Below, one piece after another: positions 1 to 7,449 of a stretch of 20,461 nucleotides of DNA (its first letter is position 1; every line of letters begins with the position of its first letter). The stretch comes from an uncultured Ignavibacteriota bacterium (GTDB lineage Bacteria; Bacteroidota; Ignavibacteria; UBA10030; UBA8401): contig CAIVNT010000457.1 in NCBI GenBank assembly GCA_903907305.1, forward strand, positions 1-20,461, written 5' to 3'. A program made the translations under genes and the position numbers. The notes beneath the pieces are model-generated. The model saw only the letters and a list, made by a program, of their open reading frames with translations, was not told the origin of the DNA and made no database searches.

Positions 1-159
1 AATATTGTATTTGATCATCCTTCGGCGCGCGCCGCACCATGGTCATCCTGAGCAAGGCTCGAATTTCTTGATGGCCGCGTCGAAGGACCTCAAAATGTGC
101 GGCGCTTGCTCAGGATGAACAATATTTTTACAAGATAATTTATGAGAAGTGGCACTAGT
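1..159. repeat. 159-bp palindromic repeat, copy 1 (MITE-like)
   Basis: This stretch recurs at 10785-10943 with two substitutions (positions 70 and 137 here). The unit is strongly self-complementary. AATATTGT at 1-8 pairs with 119-126, a perfect 14-bp arm at 43-56 pairs with 105-118, and GCGCCGCAC at 29-37 pairs with 97-105. The last two are alternatives that cannot form together. Its core (GTCATCCTGAGCAAG ... CTTGCTCAGGATGAAC) resembles the other GTCAT-bounded palindromes in this window. It has no ORF of its own, but it supplies the 3' end of the truncated gene on the minus strand. The left edge could extend beyond the window, although the second copy also begins at AATATT. Whether it moves by transposition or arose by duplication cannot be told from the sequence. 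Confidence 0.9.
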
Positions 160-489
160 CCCGTTGGCCCCACCTATGAACGGCAGGAATACGTTTTGAT
201 TATCCACCCACTTTTGCTTCCACTCGCCCGAAGGCCCGTCCAGGACGGAAACACTTTGTCCTTTATATCCTTTGTTCTGTCCGGTCAATCCTGTGAAATT
301 TTCCTGGATCACTTTTCCGTCGAGGATCTTCGTGACGATATTCATTCCGGTCCCTATAGAACCATTCGGGTCTTTCCAAGTGAGATCCCATTCGCCGACC
401 CAGAAATCGAACAGCGCAGGATCTGCTTTCGGGCGTTGAGAAAATGCAGGAAGGGAAATAATGAGCAGGAAGAAAAACAGTGTCCGCAT
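43..489 (-). pseudogene. exported DUF1579-like protein, 3' end replaced by repeat
   Basis: The start at 489 is chosen because GGAGG lies just upstream and the protein then opens with a good signal peptide (MRTLFFFLLIISLPAFSQ). The open frame could be extended upstream to 576, but that puts unrelated residues before the signal. The mature part (FDFWVGEWDLTW, then GEWKQKWVDNQ) resembles small exported proteins of the DUF1579 type, whose function is unknown. Native-looking sequence stops after about 110 residues at position 159. The last 38 residues (TSATSHKL onward) are encoded entirely by the 159-bp repeat, where a TGA at 43-45 ends the frame. Family members normally continue with another beta-rich segment after the WVDNQ region, so this copy is probably a truncated, non-functional remnant, though a shortened product could still be made. 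The family assignment is by recall of motifs and is moderately sure. The truncation is the stronger observation. Confidence 0.65.
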
Positions 490-603
490 GGAACCTCCGT
501 GGTTGGCGTTACTGCAATAGTTGAGAGTGCAAACTACGAAGAGAACTTTACCTCTATCAAGAGACAATTGTAACAAATTTGGTAACGATGCAGGGAGGTT
601 TTT

Positions 604-689
604 TTGCCACAGATTACACTGATTTTCATATAAATATTTTAGCGATCATATCTGTGAAAATCCCTGCCTGCGGCAGGCAGGTGTGGCAA
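604..689. repeat. intergenic palindromic repeat (CACAGATTACACTGATT type)
   Basis: The outer arms TTGCCACA (604-611) and TGTGGCAA (682-689) are perfect inverted repeats. Inner arms GATTTTCA (621-628) and TGAAAATC (655-662) also pair. A separate GC-rich hairpin lies at 663-681, with 9-bp arms CCTGCCTGC/GCAGGCAGG around one central base. It sits between the 3' end of the carbonic anhydrase gene and the 5' end of the truncated gene, both on the minus strand. Read on the minus strand, the GC hairpin is followed by GATTTT, so it could act as a weak terminator for the carbonic anhydrase operon. No coding potential is seen in the surrounding 490-738 interval. Confidence 0.7.
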
Positions 690-738
690 CCAAATATTTC
701 AACGGAAAACACTCTGAGTAGATACCAAATCCGCTGTG

Positions 739-1386
739 CTAGATCTTCACGCCCGAAACAGCGCGCTGGTAGATACCCGTCATATCATCGGCAGAATCCA
801 TCGTGATTTTCAGATCGCGGATGATGCCGTCCTTCAATCCGTACACCCAGCCGTGCACCTGTAGCGGTTGTCCTTTTGCCCATGCATCCTGGATAATGGT
901 GGTTTCGGCAACATTCAGCGTCTGTTCGATCACGTTCAGTTCGCAAAGCCGGTCCTCCTGTTTGTCGATGTCCCCCGCCGTTTCGATGATGGAGCGGTAT
1001 TTCTGGTTCACATCCTGAATATGACGGAGCCAGTTGTCGATCAGTCCGTACCGGTTGTTCTGCAGCGCTGCACGGACACCGCCGCACCCGTAGTGTCCGA
1101 CGACCATGATGTGTTCCACGTGCAGAACGTCCACTGCGTATTGAATGACAGAAAGACAATTCAGATCCGTGTGGACGACAACGTTCGCTACATTGCGGTG
1201 GACGAACAATTCTCCGGGATCGAGTGCGACGATCTCGTTTGCCGGAACGCGGCTGTCCGAACATCCGATCCAAAGATATTTCGGAGATTGGATATTCTCA
1301 AGGCGTTTGAAAAAATCACTCTGCAGTGCGATCCGGTCCGATGCCCATTGTCGGTTATTCTGTAAAAGATTTGCCAACGTTTCCAT
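739..1386 (-). CDS. can: beta-class carbonic anhydrase
   Basis: This enzyme interconverts CO2 and bicarbonate in the cytoplasm, supplying bicarbonate for carboxylation reactions and pH balance. The 215-residue length matches the family. The zinc ligands of the beta class are visible as C42 and D44 in GCSDSR and H98 and C101 in GHYGCGG. R46, the partner of D44, is present. The numbering coincides with that of the E. coli Can enzyme. No signal peptide is seen. The ATG at 1386 lies one base after the TAG stop of the upstream aldo/keto reductase gene, and an AGGT Shine-Dalgarno-like motif lies inside the end of that gene. The two genes are therefore almost certainly one transcription unit and may be translationally coupled. 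Confidence 0.96.
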   Translation of the reverse strand: METLANLLQNNRQWASDRIALQSDFFKRLENIQSPKYLWIGCSDSRVPANEIVALDPGELFVHRNVANVVVHTDLNCLSVIQYAVDVLHVEHIMVVGHYGCGGVRAALQNNRYGLIDNWLRHIQDVNQKYRSIIETAGDIDKQEDRLCELNVIEQTLNVAETTIIQDAWAKGQPLQVHGWVYGLKDGIIRDLKITMDSADDMTGIYQRAVSGVKI

Positions 1387-1387
1387 A

Positions 1388-2269
1388 CTATACCTGTCCG
1401 TCCCAATTGTTGTCGTGCGCTGTAAATGTGTTTCGGAGAAGAGTGGTCTGGTCAGCGTTCAGCGGCCCTTTCCCGATAATTTCAATATTTTTTTTGATGT
1501 GGTCGAGATTCGTGGTGCCGACAATGGAACACGAAATACCGGGTGTGAATGTCGTGAAACGGAGAGCAACATCGAGCCATTCATTACCGAAATCGAGCTG
1601 CATCGATTTCATCCGTTTCCAATACTCTTCGCAGTAATTTCCAATCGGCTGCGCGTTGTGAAGCCACGGTGCATTGCCGATGGGACGTTTTGCGATATAG
1701 CCGAGTCCTTGCGATGATGCCGGGGCAACGACAGCATCGATGGAGCGCTGATCGAAGATATTAATGGAACTCATTAATCCGCCGAATGCATTGGTCTGCA
1801 GCGCGTACTGCAGCGCATCATTCTCCCCGGAGTATGCTGCAACGCGGATCTTTCCGTCGCTGATCATTCTCTGCAGAGCGGTGATCACTTCACCGCGCTC
1901 GAGCGTCTCTTTTGGACAGGAATGGATATGGACAATGTCGATATGATCGGTCCGCATCAACTGCAGAGCGTGATGCACACCCGCAACGATGCAGTCGTAT
2001 GTCCAATCCTGATATCCGGGAATACTATATCCCACTTTTGTGGAAAGGATAAAATCTTTTCTTCTCCACGAAAGATGCCGGCCGATCCGCTCTTCTGAGA
2101 GTCCGTATCCGCGCGCTGTGTCGATGAACGTGATGCCGAGATCGACGATCTGGTTGACAAAATAGCCGGCATAATTTTCGTCCATCGTCGGACTGCCGAT
2201 GAGTCCTGCGCCGAAGCCGAGCACGGGGAGTTCTATATCAGTTGAGCCGTATCTGTTTTTTTTCATCAT
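1388..2269 (-). CDS. aldo/keto reductase
   Basis: This is a predicted NAD(P)H-dependent oxidoreductase of the aldo/keto reductase superfamily with a TIM-barrel fold, cytoplasmic, 293 residues. The catalytic tetrad can be read as D50 and Y55 (FIDTARGYG), K78 (STKVG) and H116 (HIDIVHIHS). The start of the barrel (LGFGAGLIG) and the late IVGTTNLDHI segment, where the cofactor phosphate normally binds, are both present. The substrate is unknown. The family includes sugar and galactose-dehydrogenase-like reductases, and nothing here distinguishes among them. It is the first gene of a two-gene unit with the carbonic anhydrase (1-nt gap). Two ATG codons stand in tandem at the start (2269 and 2266), and no clear Shine-Dalgarno motif precedes them. 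Confidence 0.93.
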   Translation of the reverse strand: MMKKNRYGSTDIELPVLGFGAGLIGSPTMDENYAGYFVNQIVDLGITFIDTARGYGLSEERIGRHLSWRRKDFILSTKVGYSIPGYQDWTYDCIVAGVHHALQLMRTDHIDIVHIHSCPKETLERGEVITALQRMISDGKIRVAAYSGENDALQYALQTNAFGGLMSSINIFDQRSIDAVVAPASSQGLGYIAKRPIGNAPWLHNAQPIGNYCEEYWKRMKSMQLDFGNEWLDVALRFTTFTPGISCSIVGTTNLDHIKKNIEIIGKGPLNADQTTLLRNTFTAHDNNWDGQV

Positions 2270-2298
2270 ATTAGTTAATCATCCAACATCTAAGCATA

Positions 2299-2420
2299 GT
2301 CATTCTGAACGAAGTCCCGATGACCCCGAGTTCTGCCAAAGAGCATCGGGACGAAGTGAAGAATCTGAAAAAAAAGATCATACGTTTCAGATTCTTCGTC
2401 CCTACGGGATTCAGAATAAC
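2299..2420. repeat. three-way-junction palindromic repeat
   Basis: This element fills the gap between glgA (3' end) and the aldo/keto reductase (5' end), both on the minus strand. Outer arms of 11 bp at 2299-2309 and 2410-2420 (GTCATTCTGAA against TTCAGAATAAC, one mismatch) enclose two perfect hairpins. The first is GTCCCGATG/CATCGGGAC at 2314-2322/2344-2352. The second is a 13-bp stem at 2358-2370/2385-2397 with a 14-nt loop. All three stems are mutually compatible. A part of the second hairpin (AGTGAAGAATCTGAA) is repeated exactly at 19347-19361. It could serve as a transcript 3' end or processing site for glgA mRNA, which is an inference from its position only. Confidence 0.8.
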
Positions 2421-2446
2421 AATGGACAGAAACCCTTTCATATGTC

Positions 2447-3913
2447 TCATTTTCTCCGCTGAACGATCGCCCGCTCATACAGTTTTATATATTCTTTCGC
2501 GGAATGTTCCCACGAAAGATCCATCTTCATACCGTTCTGCTGGATAGTTCTCCATTCATCTGGAATATTGAACGAATCGATTGCCCGTTTCACTGTGGAG
2601 AAGAGCGCATTTCCTGTCGCATCGTAGAATGAGAATCCGTTTCCGTTCCCCGTTCCAAGATGCTGTGCTTCGTGCCAGTCATGTACGGTGTCGGCAAGAC
2701 CGCCGGTCTTCCGGACGATCGGGACGGTACCATACTGCAGTGAATACATCTGATTGAGTCCGCACGGTTCGTAATGTGACGGCATCAGGAACATATCCGC
2801 GCCCGCTTCGATCAAATGTGCCAGATCGTTGTTGAATCCGAGATAGGTCCAGCATTTATCCGGGAGCGTGCTGCTCATTGCGGTGAACAGATGTTCGAAT
2901 TTTTCTTCACCGCTGCCGAGGATGACCCATTGTGCGTCCAGTTCCATAAGATCGCTGATGGCGTCGGCGATCAGGTCGAATCCCTTTTGCGCAACAAGAC
3001 GGGAAATGATGCCGATGACCGGTATCTTTTCATCAAACTTCAGTGAAGTCTTTTCCAGGAGGAATTGTTTATTCTTTTTCTTATTTGCAAGATCGTTCGC
3101 GGAAAAATGGAAGGGAATATGTTTGTCGAGGGAAGGATTCCAATCTTCAATGTCGATACCGTTGAGCACGCCGACGAAATCATTCTGACGAATGAGGAGA
3201 AATTCCTCCATGCCGGAGCCATACTGCGGTGTGAGCACTTCCTGTGCATACGTCTCGCTGACAGTGTTGATCACTTCGGAAAAAAGGATGCCCCCTTTCA
3301 TCATACAGAACGAATTTTGGAAATCGAGTGCACCGCCGTATCCGTAGTGCTGACCGAGTTCCGCTTTTGCGAGCGTATCGAATGAGAATCGTCCCTGATA
3401 CCCGATGTTGTGGATGGAATACAGGAATGCCGAATGGTCGAACATCCTGTCCCAGCTGTAACTGTCCTTCACGAATACCGGCATCAATCCCGTTTGCCAA
3501 TCGTTGCAATGGAACACATCGGGCGCCCATTGGAGTTTCTGACACAACTCGATCACCGCTTTGTTCAGCAATATGAAGCGTTCATCCTCATCCCAATTTT
3601 CCGTGTAGATCTTTCCGCGGTGATAATATTCACGGCAGTCAATAAAATAGACGGTAACATTTGAGTTCGGCAGCAGTGCGGTAAGAACCTGCACCGAGCG
3701 TGGGAACCCGCCCACGCGTACATTCAGTTCACCGATGGAATCGAGGTATTTCAGTCCGAACTTTTTTTCATCGATGGTATCGTATTTCGGGAGGAAGATC
3801 TTCACATCCACGCCAAGCGCGGAGAGATATTTCGGAAGCGCACCGACCACATCGGCGAGTCCGCCGGTCTTTGCGTACGGTGCACATTCAGATGCGACAA
3901 TTGCGACGTTCAT
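2447..3913 (-). CDS. glgA: glycogen (starch) synthase, GT5
   Basis: This enzyme transfers glucose from ADP-glucose (possibly UDP-glucose) to the non-reducing end of alpha-1,4-glucan in the cytoplasm. The 488-residue length is normal for bacterial GlgA. The N-terminal GT5 domain opens with ECAPYAKTGGLADVVGALP, whose KTGG motif (K15-G18) binds the nucleotide sugar. The C-terminal GT-B half carries ISRLVAQKGFDLI and the signature PSHYEPCGLNQMYSLQYG followed by VRKTGGLADTV. An AGGA Shine-Dalgarno motif lies seven bases before the ATG. No glgB, glgC or glgP gene is in the window, so the glycogen genes are dispersed or lie elsewhere. The exported GH15-like hydrolase at 7450 may act on related glucans but is not in an operon with it. 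Confidence 0.97.
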   Translation of the reverse strand: MNVAIVASECAPYAKTGGLADVVGALPKYLSALGVDVKIFLPKYDTIDEKKFGLKYLDSIGELNVRVGGFPRSVQVLTALLPNSNVTVYFIDCREYYHRGKIYTENWDEDERFILLNKAVIELCQKLQWAPDVFHCNDWQTGLMPVFVKDSYSWDRMFDHSAFLYSIHNIGYQGRFSFDTLAKAELGQHYGYGGALDFQNSFCMMKGGILFSEVINTVSETYAQEVLTPQYGSGMEEFLLIRQNDFVGVLNGIDIEDWNPSLDKHIPFHFSANDLANKKKNKQFLLEKTSLKFDEKIPVIGIISRLVAQKGFDLIADAISDLMELDAQWVILGSGEEKFEHLFTAMSSTLPDKCWTYLGFNNDLAHLIEAGADMFLMPSHYEPCGLNQMYSLQYGTVPIVRKTGGLADTVHDWHEAQHLGTGNGNGFSFYDATGNALFSTVKRAIDSFNIPDEWRTIQQNGMKMDLSWEHSAKEYIKLYERAIVQRRK

Positions 3914-3962
3914 AGAGATCCTGGATATGACACTATAAGTGCTCCAAAAAATTCTTATTTAA

Positions 3963-4035
3963 TGCCATGCCGAGCGGAGACGAGGCACGGCACATTGAAA
4001 TTGTCACACTTCGGCTCCGCTCAGTATGACAATTT
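3963..4035. repeat. two adjacent intergenic palindromes
   Basis: The first is an imperfect hairpin with arms TGCCATGCC (3963-3971) and GGCACGGCA (3984-3992), 8 of 9 pairs. The second has 13-bp arms at 3998-4010 and 4023-4035 (AAATTGTCACACT / AGTATGACAATTT, one mismatch) around a 12-nt centre. The second carries the TGTCATACTGAGC-like boundary shared with the other GTCAT-type elements of the window. It lies between the 3' end of the DNA glycosylase gene (4115) and the 5' end of glgA (3913), so it may overlap the glgA leader or promoter. No ORF is evident in 3914-4114. Confidence 0.7.
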
Positions 4036-4114
4036 TGAAGAATAAGCGTTTTGTAGACATCTTCCACTCTAATATGAAAAAACAGGAGGGAAATTGCAAA
4101 GGATGGAAAAATGA

Positions 4115-4996
4115 TCACTCGTGCCAGTCGGAGGTGACTTCCATAACGCAGACGAGTCCGCGCCATATGCCGTATTGATCGTAATGCTTTTCGATGATGC
4201 TGTCATCCGTGACGGGACGGTTCTTCCGGTGCAGTTGTGAGAATCGTGTGCGGACCCACGAATCGATGCCGAGATAATCATACCGTCCGATCAGTTTCAG
4301 AAGATTCCCCGCGGCGTAATGCCCGATCCCCTTAATTGAGCGGAGTTTCCAATACAGTTCTTCCGTCGGCAGATCGGACTGGCGCAATGATTCGAGTTCG
4401 ATCTTTTTGTTCGTGATGTTCCTGCATAATTCCAGCAGATACGGTGCGCGGTAGCCGCACGAAAGTTCCTTTCTCAGCCACCGGTCCGTTTTTTTTGCGA
4501 TCACTTCGGCGGGAGGAAAGGAATAGATATTGTCTGCGATCTTCACGCCAAGTTTCTTTGTGAGATTTGTCGTTTGGATCTTTGTCAGTGCCCAGCTACA
4601 GTTGGTGGTGAACATCATTTTCACCACATCTTCGAACATTGTCTGCGAACGGAGCAGACGTCCCGCTTTGATCTTCGGCACCCAGCGCAGGTGCGGCTCT
4701 TTTCTGCAGAGCGAATAGAACTTCTCCAGTGGTTCGTCGATCCTCAGCATCGACCGGACGCTGTTCTTGATGCGTTCCTGTTCCGTCCGCGTCAGCCGGA
4801 CATTGTTCTCAACAGCGATCGTCAGGACGGAATTCTTCTCACGGATCCGGATCAGCGCATGTTTCTTTCTCGTCAGCGAGATGACACATTTCAGTTCCGT
4901 CAATCCCTCGTTTGCAGAGAACGGAGCAAGATCGTACCAGCCGTGTGAATTGATGGCTGTGTGCAGAGAAAAATGTGCGGGCAGTTGTATGGTCAT
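4115..4996 (-). CDS. HhH-GPD DNA glycosylase (AlkA/OGG-like)
   Basis: This is a predicted base-excision repair glycosylase of the HhH-GPD superfamily that removes damaged bases from DNA. Counting from the chosen start it has 293 residues. An N-terminal beta-rich region (about 1-90) is followed by a helical domain with the helix-hairpin-helix LRSIKGIGHYAAGNLL at about 218-233 and the catalytic aspartate D245 in YLGIDSWVR. Bifunctional OGG/Nth enzymes carry a lysine in GVGxK. Here the equivalent position is Y227, as in the monofunctional AlkA branch (GIGRW), so lyase activity is unlikely. The start is uncertain. The ATG at 4996 lies 20 bp after the upstream gene, while a TTG at 5035 would overlap it by 19 bp. 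Neither has a clear Shine-Dalgarno motif, and the protein aligns well from the ATG. It is probably co-transcribed with the gene upstream at 5017-7032. Confidence 0.85.
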   Translation of the reverse strand: MTIQLPAHFSLHTAINSHGWYDLAPFSANEGLTELKCVISLTRKKHALIRIREKNSVLTIAVENNVRLTRTEQERIKNSVRSMLRIDEPLEKFYSLCRKEPHLRWVPKIKAGRLLRSQTMFEDVVKMMFTTNCSWALTKIQTTNLTKKLGVKIADNIYSFPPAEVIAKKTDRWLRKELSCGYRAPYLLELCRNITNKKIELESLRQSDLPTEELYWKLRSIKGIGHYAAGNLLKLIGRYDYLGIDSWVRTRFSQLHRKNRPVTDDSIIEKHYDQYGIWRGLVCVMEVTSDWHE

Positions 4997-5016
4997 GGGA
5001 TCATAAAATCGTTGTA

Positions 5017-7032
5017 TTACGGAATGACAAACCAATAATTATCGTTGTTCTGAAATTTTTCCCGAAGGAACCGTTCTGCCTGAAGAATGGCATCGGCATT
5101 GATGACCGGATCTTTTATTCCTTCCGCGATCACACGCTGATAATAGGATACAGCCTCATCCCGTTTTCCTTCCACCTCCAGCAAATTACCGTACCGGATG
5201 AGGCTTAATTGACGGTAATGTTCAGTTTCATCGGTCGATGCAGCGGCAGCGGACTGCAGAAAATACTCTTTGGCTTTTTCCCGGGTGCCGTTGACAGCCG
5301 AGATATTACCAAGGATGAATAATGTAAGCGGTGCGCTGCCGGTAGCGTTATTCGGATCGAGCTGCTGAGTATAGAGCGCTTCCTTTTCGGCATTCACGAT
5401 ATCGCTGTTCACCGAGATGAAGAGCTGCGCAGTCTTCGCATGTGCAGAAATGCGAAGTTCCAGCAGCCACCGCAGTATGTTCAGATGAGGATCCAGCTCC
5501 ACTGCGGACGGCGGCACAGGGAACGAAAAGGTGAATTCCTGTTTCTGTTGTTCCGCCCGCACCCGTTTTGTGATGACTCTGTTTCCGAATGTGAACGTAA
5601 GCGGGATCGGCATGGAGAAGAGTGTGCCGCGCTGTTCTATCACGGCTTTTACCACCGAGAGACCGCGGGCTGTTTTCTCACTCTTCCATTGCAGAATATA
5701 TTCCGGTGCCGATGGACGGCGGAGCCATTGATCGAAGAACCATTCCAGTGGCGTGCCGTATTCTGCAGAACAGAGTTCGATAAATCGAGAGAAAGTGAGA
5801 TTCACTGCCGATGGTCCGGTCGTTATTTCCAAGATCACAGCGTCAAGAGATTCGCGGCCTAAAAGATATTCCAGCATGAAAAAAAGATACCGTCCGCGGA
5901 ACGAGATGATCGTGTTCGTATTCGCTTTGTCACTGTGACCGGCGGCGAGTATTCCCGATGGGAAGAATGTCAGCGCGTTCGATACAGCATCGAACCGTTC
6001 CCGGTGAGCATTCATAGGATACCGGCCGATGAGAAAACGTGAAGCAAGATAGGCGGCGAGTCCGTCGTCGAACAATGCGGTAGAATCGGTGGTCGGCGGA
6101 CAGAATCGTCTTGCCAGCTCAGTGATCCACGGATTATAGATGGAGCGCGTTAACGCTGCAGAATCGAATACGGTAAATGCCGGTGAATTACTTCGAATGA
6201 CGAGTTGTGCGGTATCGATGTTGGAATGTTCCGCAGCAGTATTGCCGACGATCATATAGGCCAAGGATCGGAACCGATGATGTGTGACCGAATTGAAGAA
6301 CTGAAGCGCATTGCTCAACTGCTCCGCCGTAGCGGCGGCATATTGCTGATTGAAACGCACCGGGGACGAATAGAATGTAACGCTGCACGAAGAATCAGGA
6401 GATATCGACCGTTGTTGTACGGCACCGTAGATTCCGCAAAGGGATAAGGCCGTCCGCATTGGAATATTCCTTCCATCGATGGACCAAGTCCGCAGCGCGC
6501 CGAAGGCTGTCGTGTCCGCCGTGTGCTGAGAAAGAACGGTGAATTGTTGAGCGGCAGTGAAACGGAGCGAGAGATGTTCTGCAGATGGTGAAGCGAATTC
6601 CGGAAGCCAGCTCTCGTTGTGATCATACGGCAGGTTGAACTCTTTTTGCGAAACGAACATGCCGGAAGTCGCAGCAGAGTCGAACAGAGCAGAGAATGTG
6701 ATGAAGAAAGAGATCGTATCACTTTTTGTCTCAAGATCGGTCCGGTCGAAGGTGATACGGTTCTTGGATGGACGTTCCGCCGCCGTCCGTTCAAAATCGA
6801 TGGACTCGTTGTTGACGTCGAGGAGTGAGACCGCGTTCCACTCCTTCGGGATGAGAAAAGAAAAATCCGAAACGGAAGGATTGGTGATCGTTGTGAAGCA
6901 GTGGACTGTGCCGCTGATCTCGCGTGTCCGCTCATTCAGCGACGCAACAACGTCGTACGACAGTATCGCTGTCTCCGTTTGGGAACAAAGCATCGGAGGA
7001 ATAAATAGAAAAAGTACGAAGAACCGGATCAT
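5017..7032 (-). CDS. exported M1-peptidase-like protein with degenerate zinc site and C-terminal TPRs
   Basis: This is a 671-residue protein with an N-terminal signal peptide (MIRFFVLFLFIPPML, cut near CSQ). Residues about 25-210 resemble the beta-rich N-terminal domain of M1 aminopeptidases. Residues about 225-450 resemble the thermolysin-like domain. The segment WITELARRF (302-310) aligns with the HELAHxW of active enzymes, and FDDGLAAYLASRFL (321-334) aligns with the LNEGFAxY segment. The first histidine is therefore T304, the second R308 and the third ligand D323. Only the general-base glutamate (E305) remains, and the distance between motifs is about four residues shorter. The protein is most likely not a zinc peptidase. 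Residues about 560-665 form TPR-like helical pairs. It probably acts as a periplasmic or surface binding protein, its ligand unknown. No Shine-Dalgarno motif is obvious. Confidence 0.75.
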   Translation of the reverse strand: MIRFFVLFLFIPPMLCSQTETAILSYDVVASLNERTREISGTVHCFTTITNPSVSDFSFLIPKEWNAVSLLDVNNESIDFERTAAERPSKNRITFDRTDLETKSDTISFFITFSALFDSAATSGMFVSQKEFNLPYDHNESWLPEFASPSAEHLSLRFTAAQQFTVLSQHTADTTAFGALRTWSIDGRNIPMRTALSLCGIYGAVQQRSISPDSSCSVTFYSSPVRFNQQYAAATAEQLSNALQFFNSVTHHRFRSLAYMIVGNTAAEHSNIDTAQLVIRSNSPAFTVFDSAALTRSIYNPWITELARRFCPPTTDSTALFDDGLAAYLASRFLIGRYPMNAHRERFDAVSNALTFFPSGILAAGHSDKANTNTIISFRGRYLFFMLEYLLGRESLDAVILEITTGPSAVNLTFSRFIELCSAEYGTPLEWFFDQWLRRPSAPEYILQWKSEKTARGLSVVKAVIEQRGTLFSMPIPLTFTFGNRVITKRVRAEQQKQEFTFSFPVPPSAVELDPHLNILRWLLELRISAHAKTAQLFISVNSDIVNAEKEALYTQQLDPNNATGSAPLTLFILGNISAVNGTREKAKEYFLQSAAAASTDETEHYRQLSLIRYGNLLEVEGKRDEAVSYYQRVIAEGIKDPVINADAILQAERFLREKFQNNDNYWFVIP

Positions 7033-7449
7033 AGTTCGAACGGGCGGTCGATATCCATTTCTAAAATCTGTGAAGTGTCAATGTCTACGAGCCTAGTGCA
7101 GTTGGATGGGATTTGGTCGAGCCAATCCCCCTTCGTGTTGTGAATTACAGTACCGAACAATTTCCGCAAACGCAACTGCGGACTTTTGGAAAGAAACTGA
7201 GCTCTGCAACAAAATGACAACGATACGATTGGGACTTTGTGGCGGTGCTTTTTCTTCGATTGCCACTAAAACACCAAAGCACAAATAATGTTTTCTTCGT
7301 GGGATTTTGTGTCTGCCCGCCATGTTGTTTGGCGGGTCTTCGTGCCTTATGCCGAAGACATCCCTTTGGCGAAGCCATCACTTCGTGACGGGAGTGGCGA
7401 TGCTTTTCCCTCCATTGTCGCCAAACAGTGCATTTGCCAGTATCATTCT
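7033..7449. other. 417-bp noncoding, repeat-rich gap
   Basis: No convincing gene lies here. Short open frames on both strands show no recognisable motif and no ribosome binding site. The right part (7261-7425) is repeat-derived. The left part holds a hairpin GGGATTTGG/CCAATCCC at 7108-7116/7122-7129 with one bulged base, and about 120 bp (7140-7260) with no structure I can explain. This left part must contain the promoter of the minus-strand M1-like gene starting at 7032, but no exact TAnnTTTG box was identified in it. Confidence 0.6.
7261..7425. repeat. two intergenic palindromes (CACTAA..CACAAA type and TTTGGCGA type)
   Basis: The first unit, about 7261-7353, has GCCACTAAAACACCAAAG at its left and CTTCGTGCCTTATGCC at its right as imperfect inverted ends. 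CACAAA (7280-7285) pairs with TTTGTG (7306-7311), and a separate hairpin CCCGCCA/TGGCGGG lies at 7316-7322/7330-7336. The second unit has perfect 8-bp outer arms TTTGGCGA (7365-7372) and TCGCCAAA (7418-7425). Both lie between the 3' end of the GH15-like gene and the 5' end of the M1-like gene. They differ in sequence from the GTCAT-bounded elements. Confidence 0.6.

Noticed and set aside
142..573. Open frame on the plus strand opposite the truncated DUF1579-like gene
   Set aside because: It is antisense to a frame with a signal peptide and good ribosome site, and its translation shows no family motif.
868..1365. Long plus-strand frame opposite the carbonic anhydrase
   Set aside because: The minus-strand frame contains all zinc ligands of a known enzyme; the plus-strand frame is its shadow.
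4115..5035. Longer DNA glycosylase starting at TTG 5035
   Set aside because: It would overlap the upstream gene by 19 bases, adds residues unlike the family, and has no Shine-Dalgarno motif.
6984..7032. Lipoprotein signal in the M1-like protein
   Set aside because: The residue before the cysteine is Leu in PMLC, which does not fit a lipobox; a normal signal peptide is more likely.
7106..7288. Small gene in the 417-bp gap
   Set aside because: There is no ribosome binding site, no recognisable motif, and the 3' part is repeat sequence.
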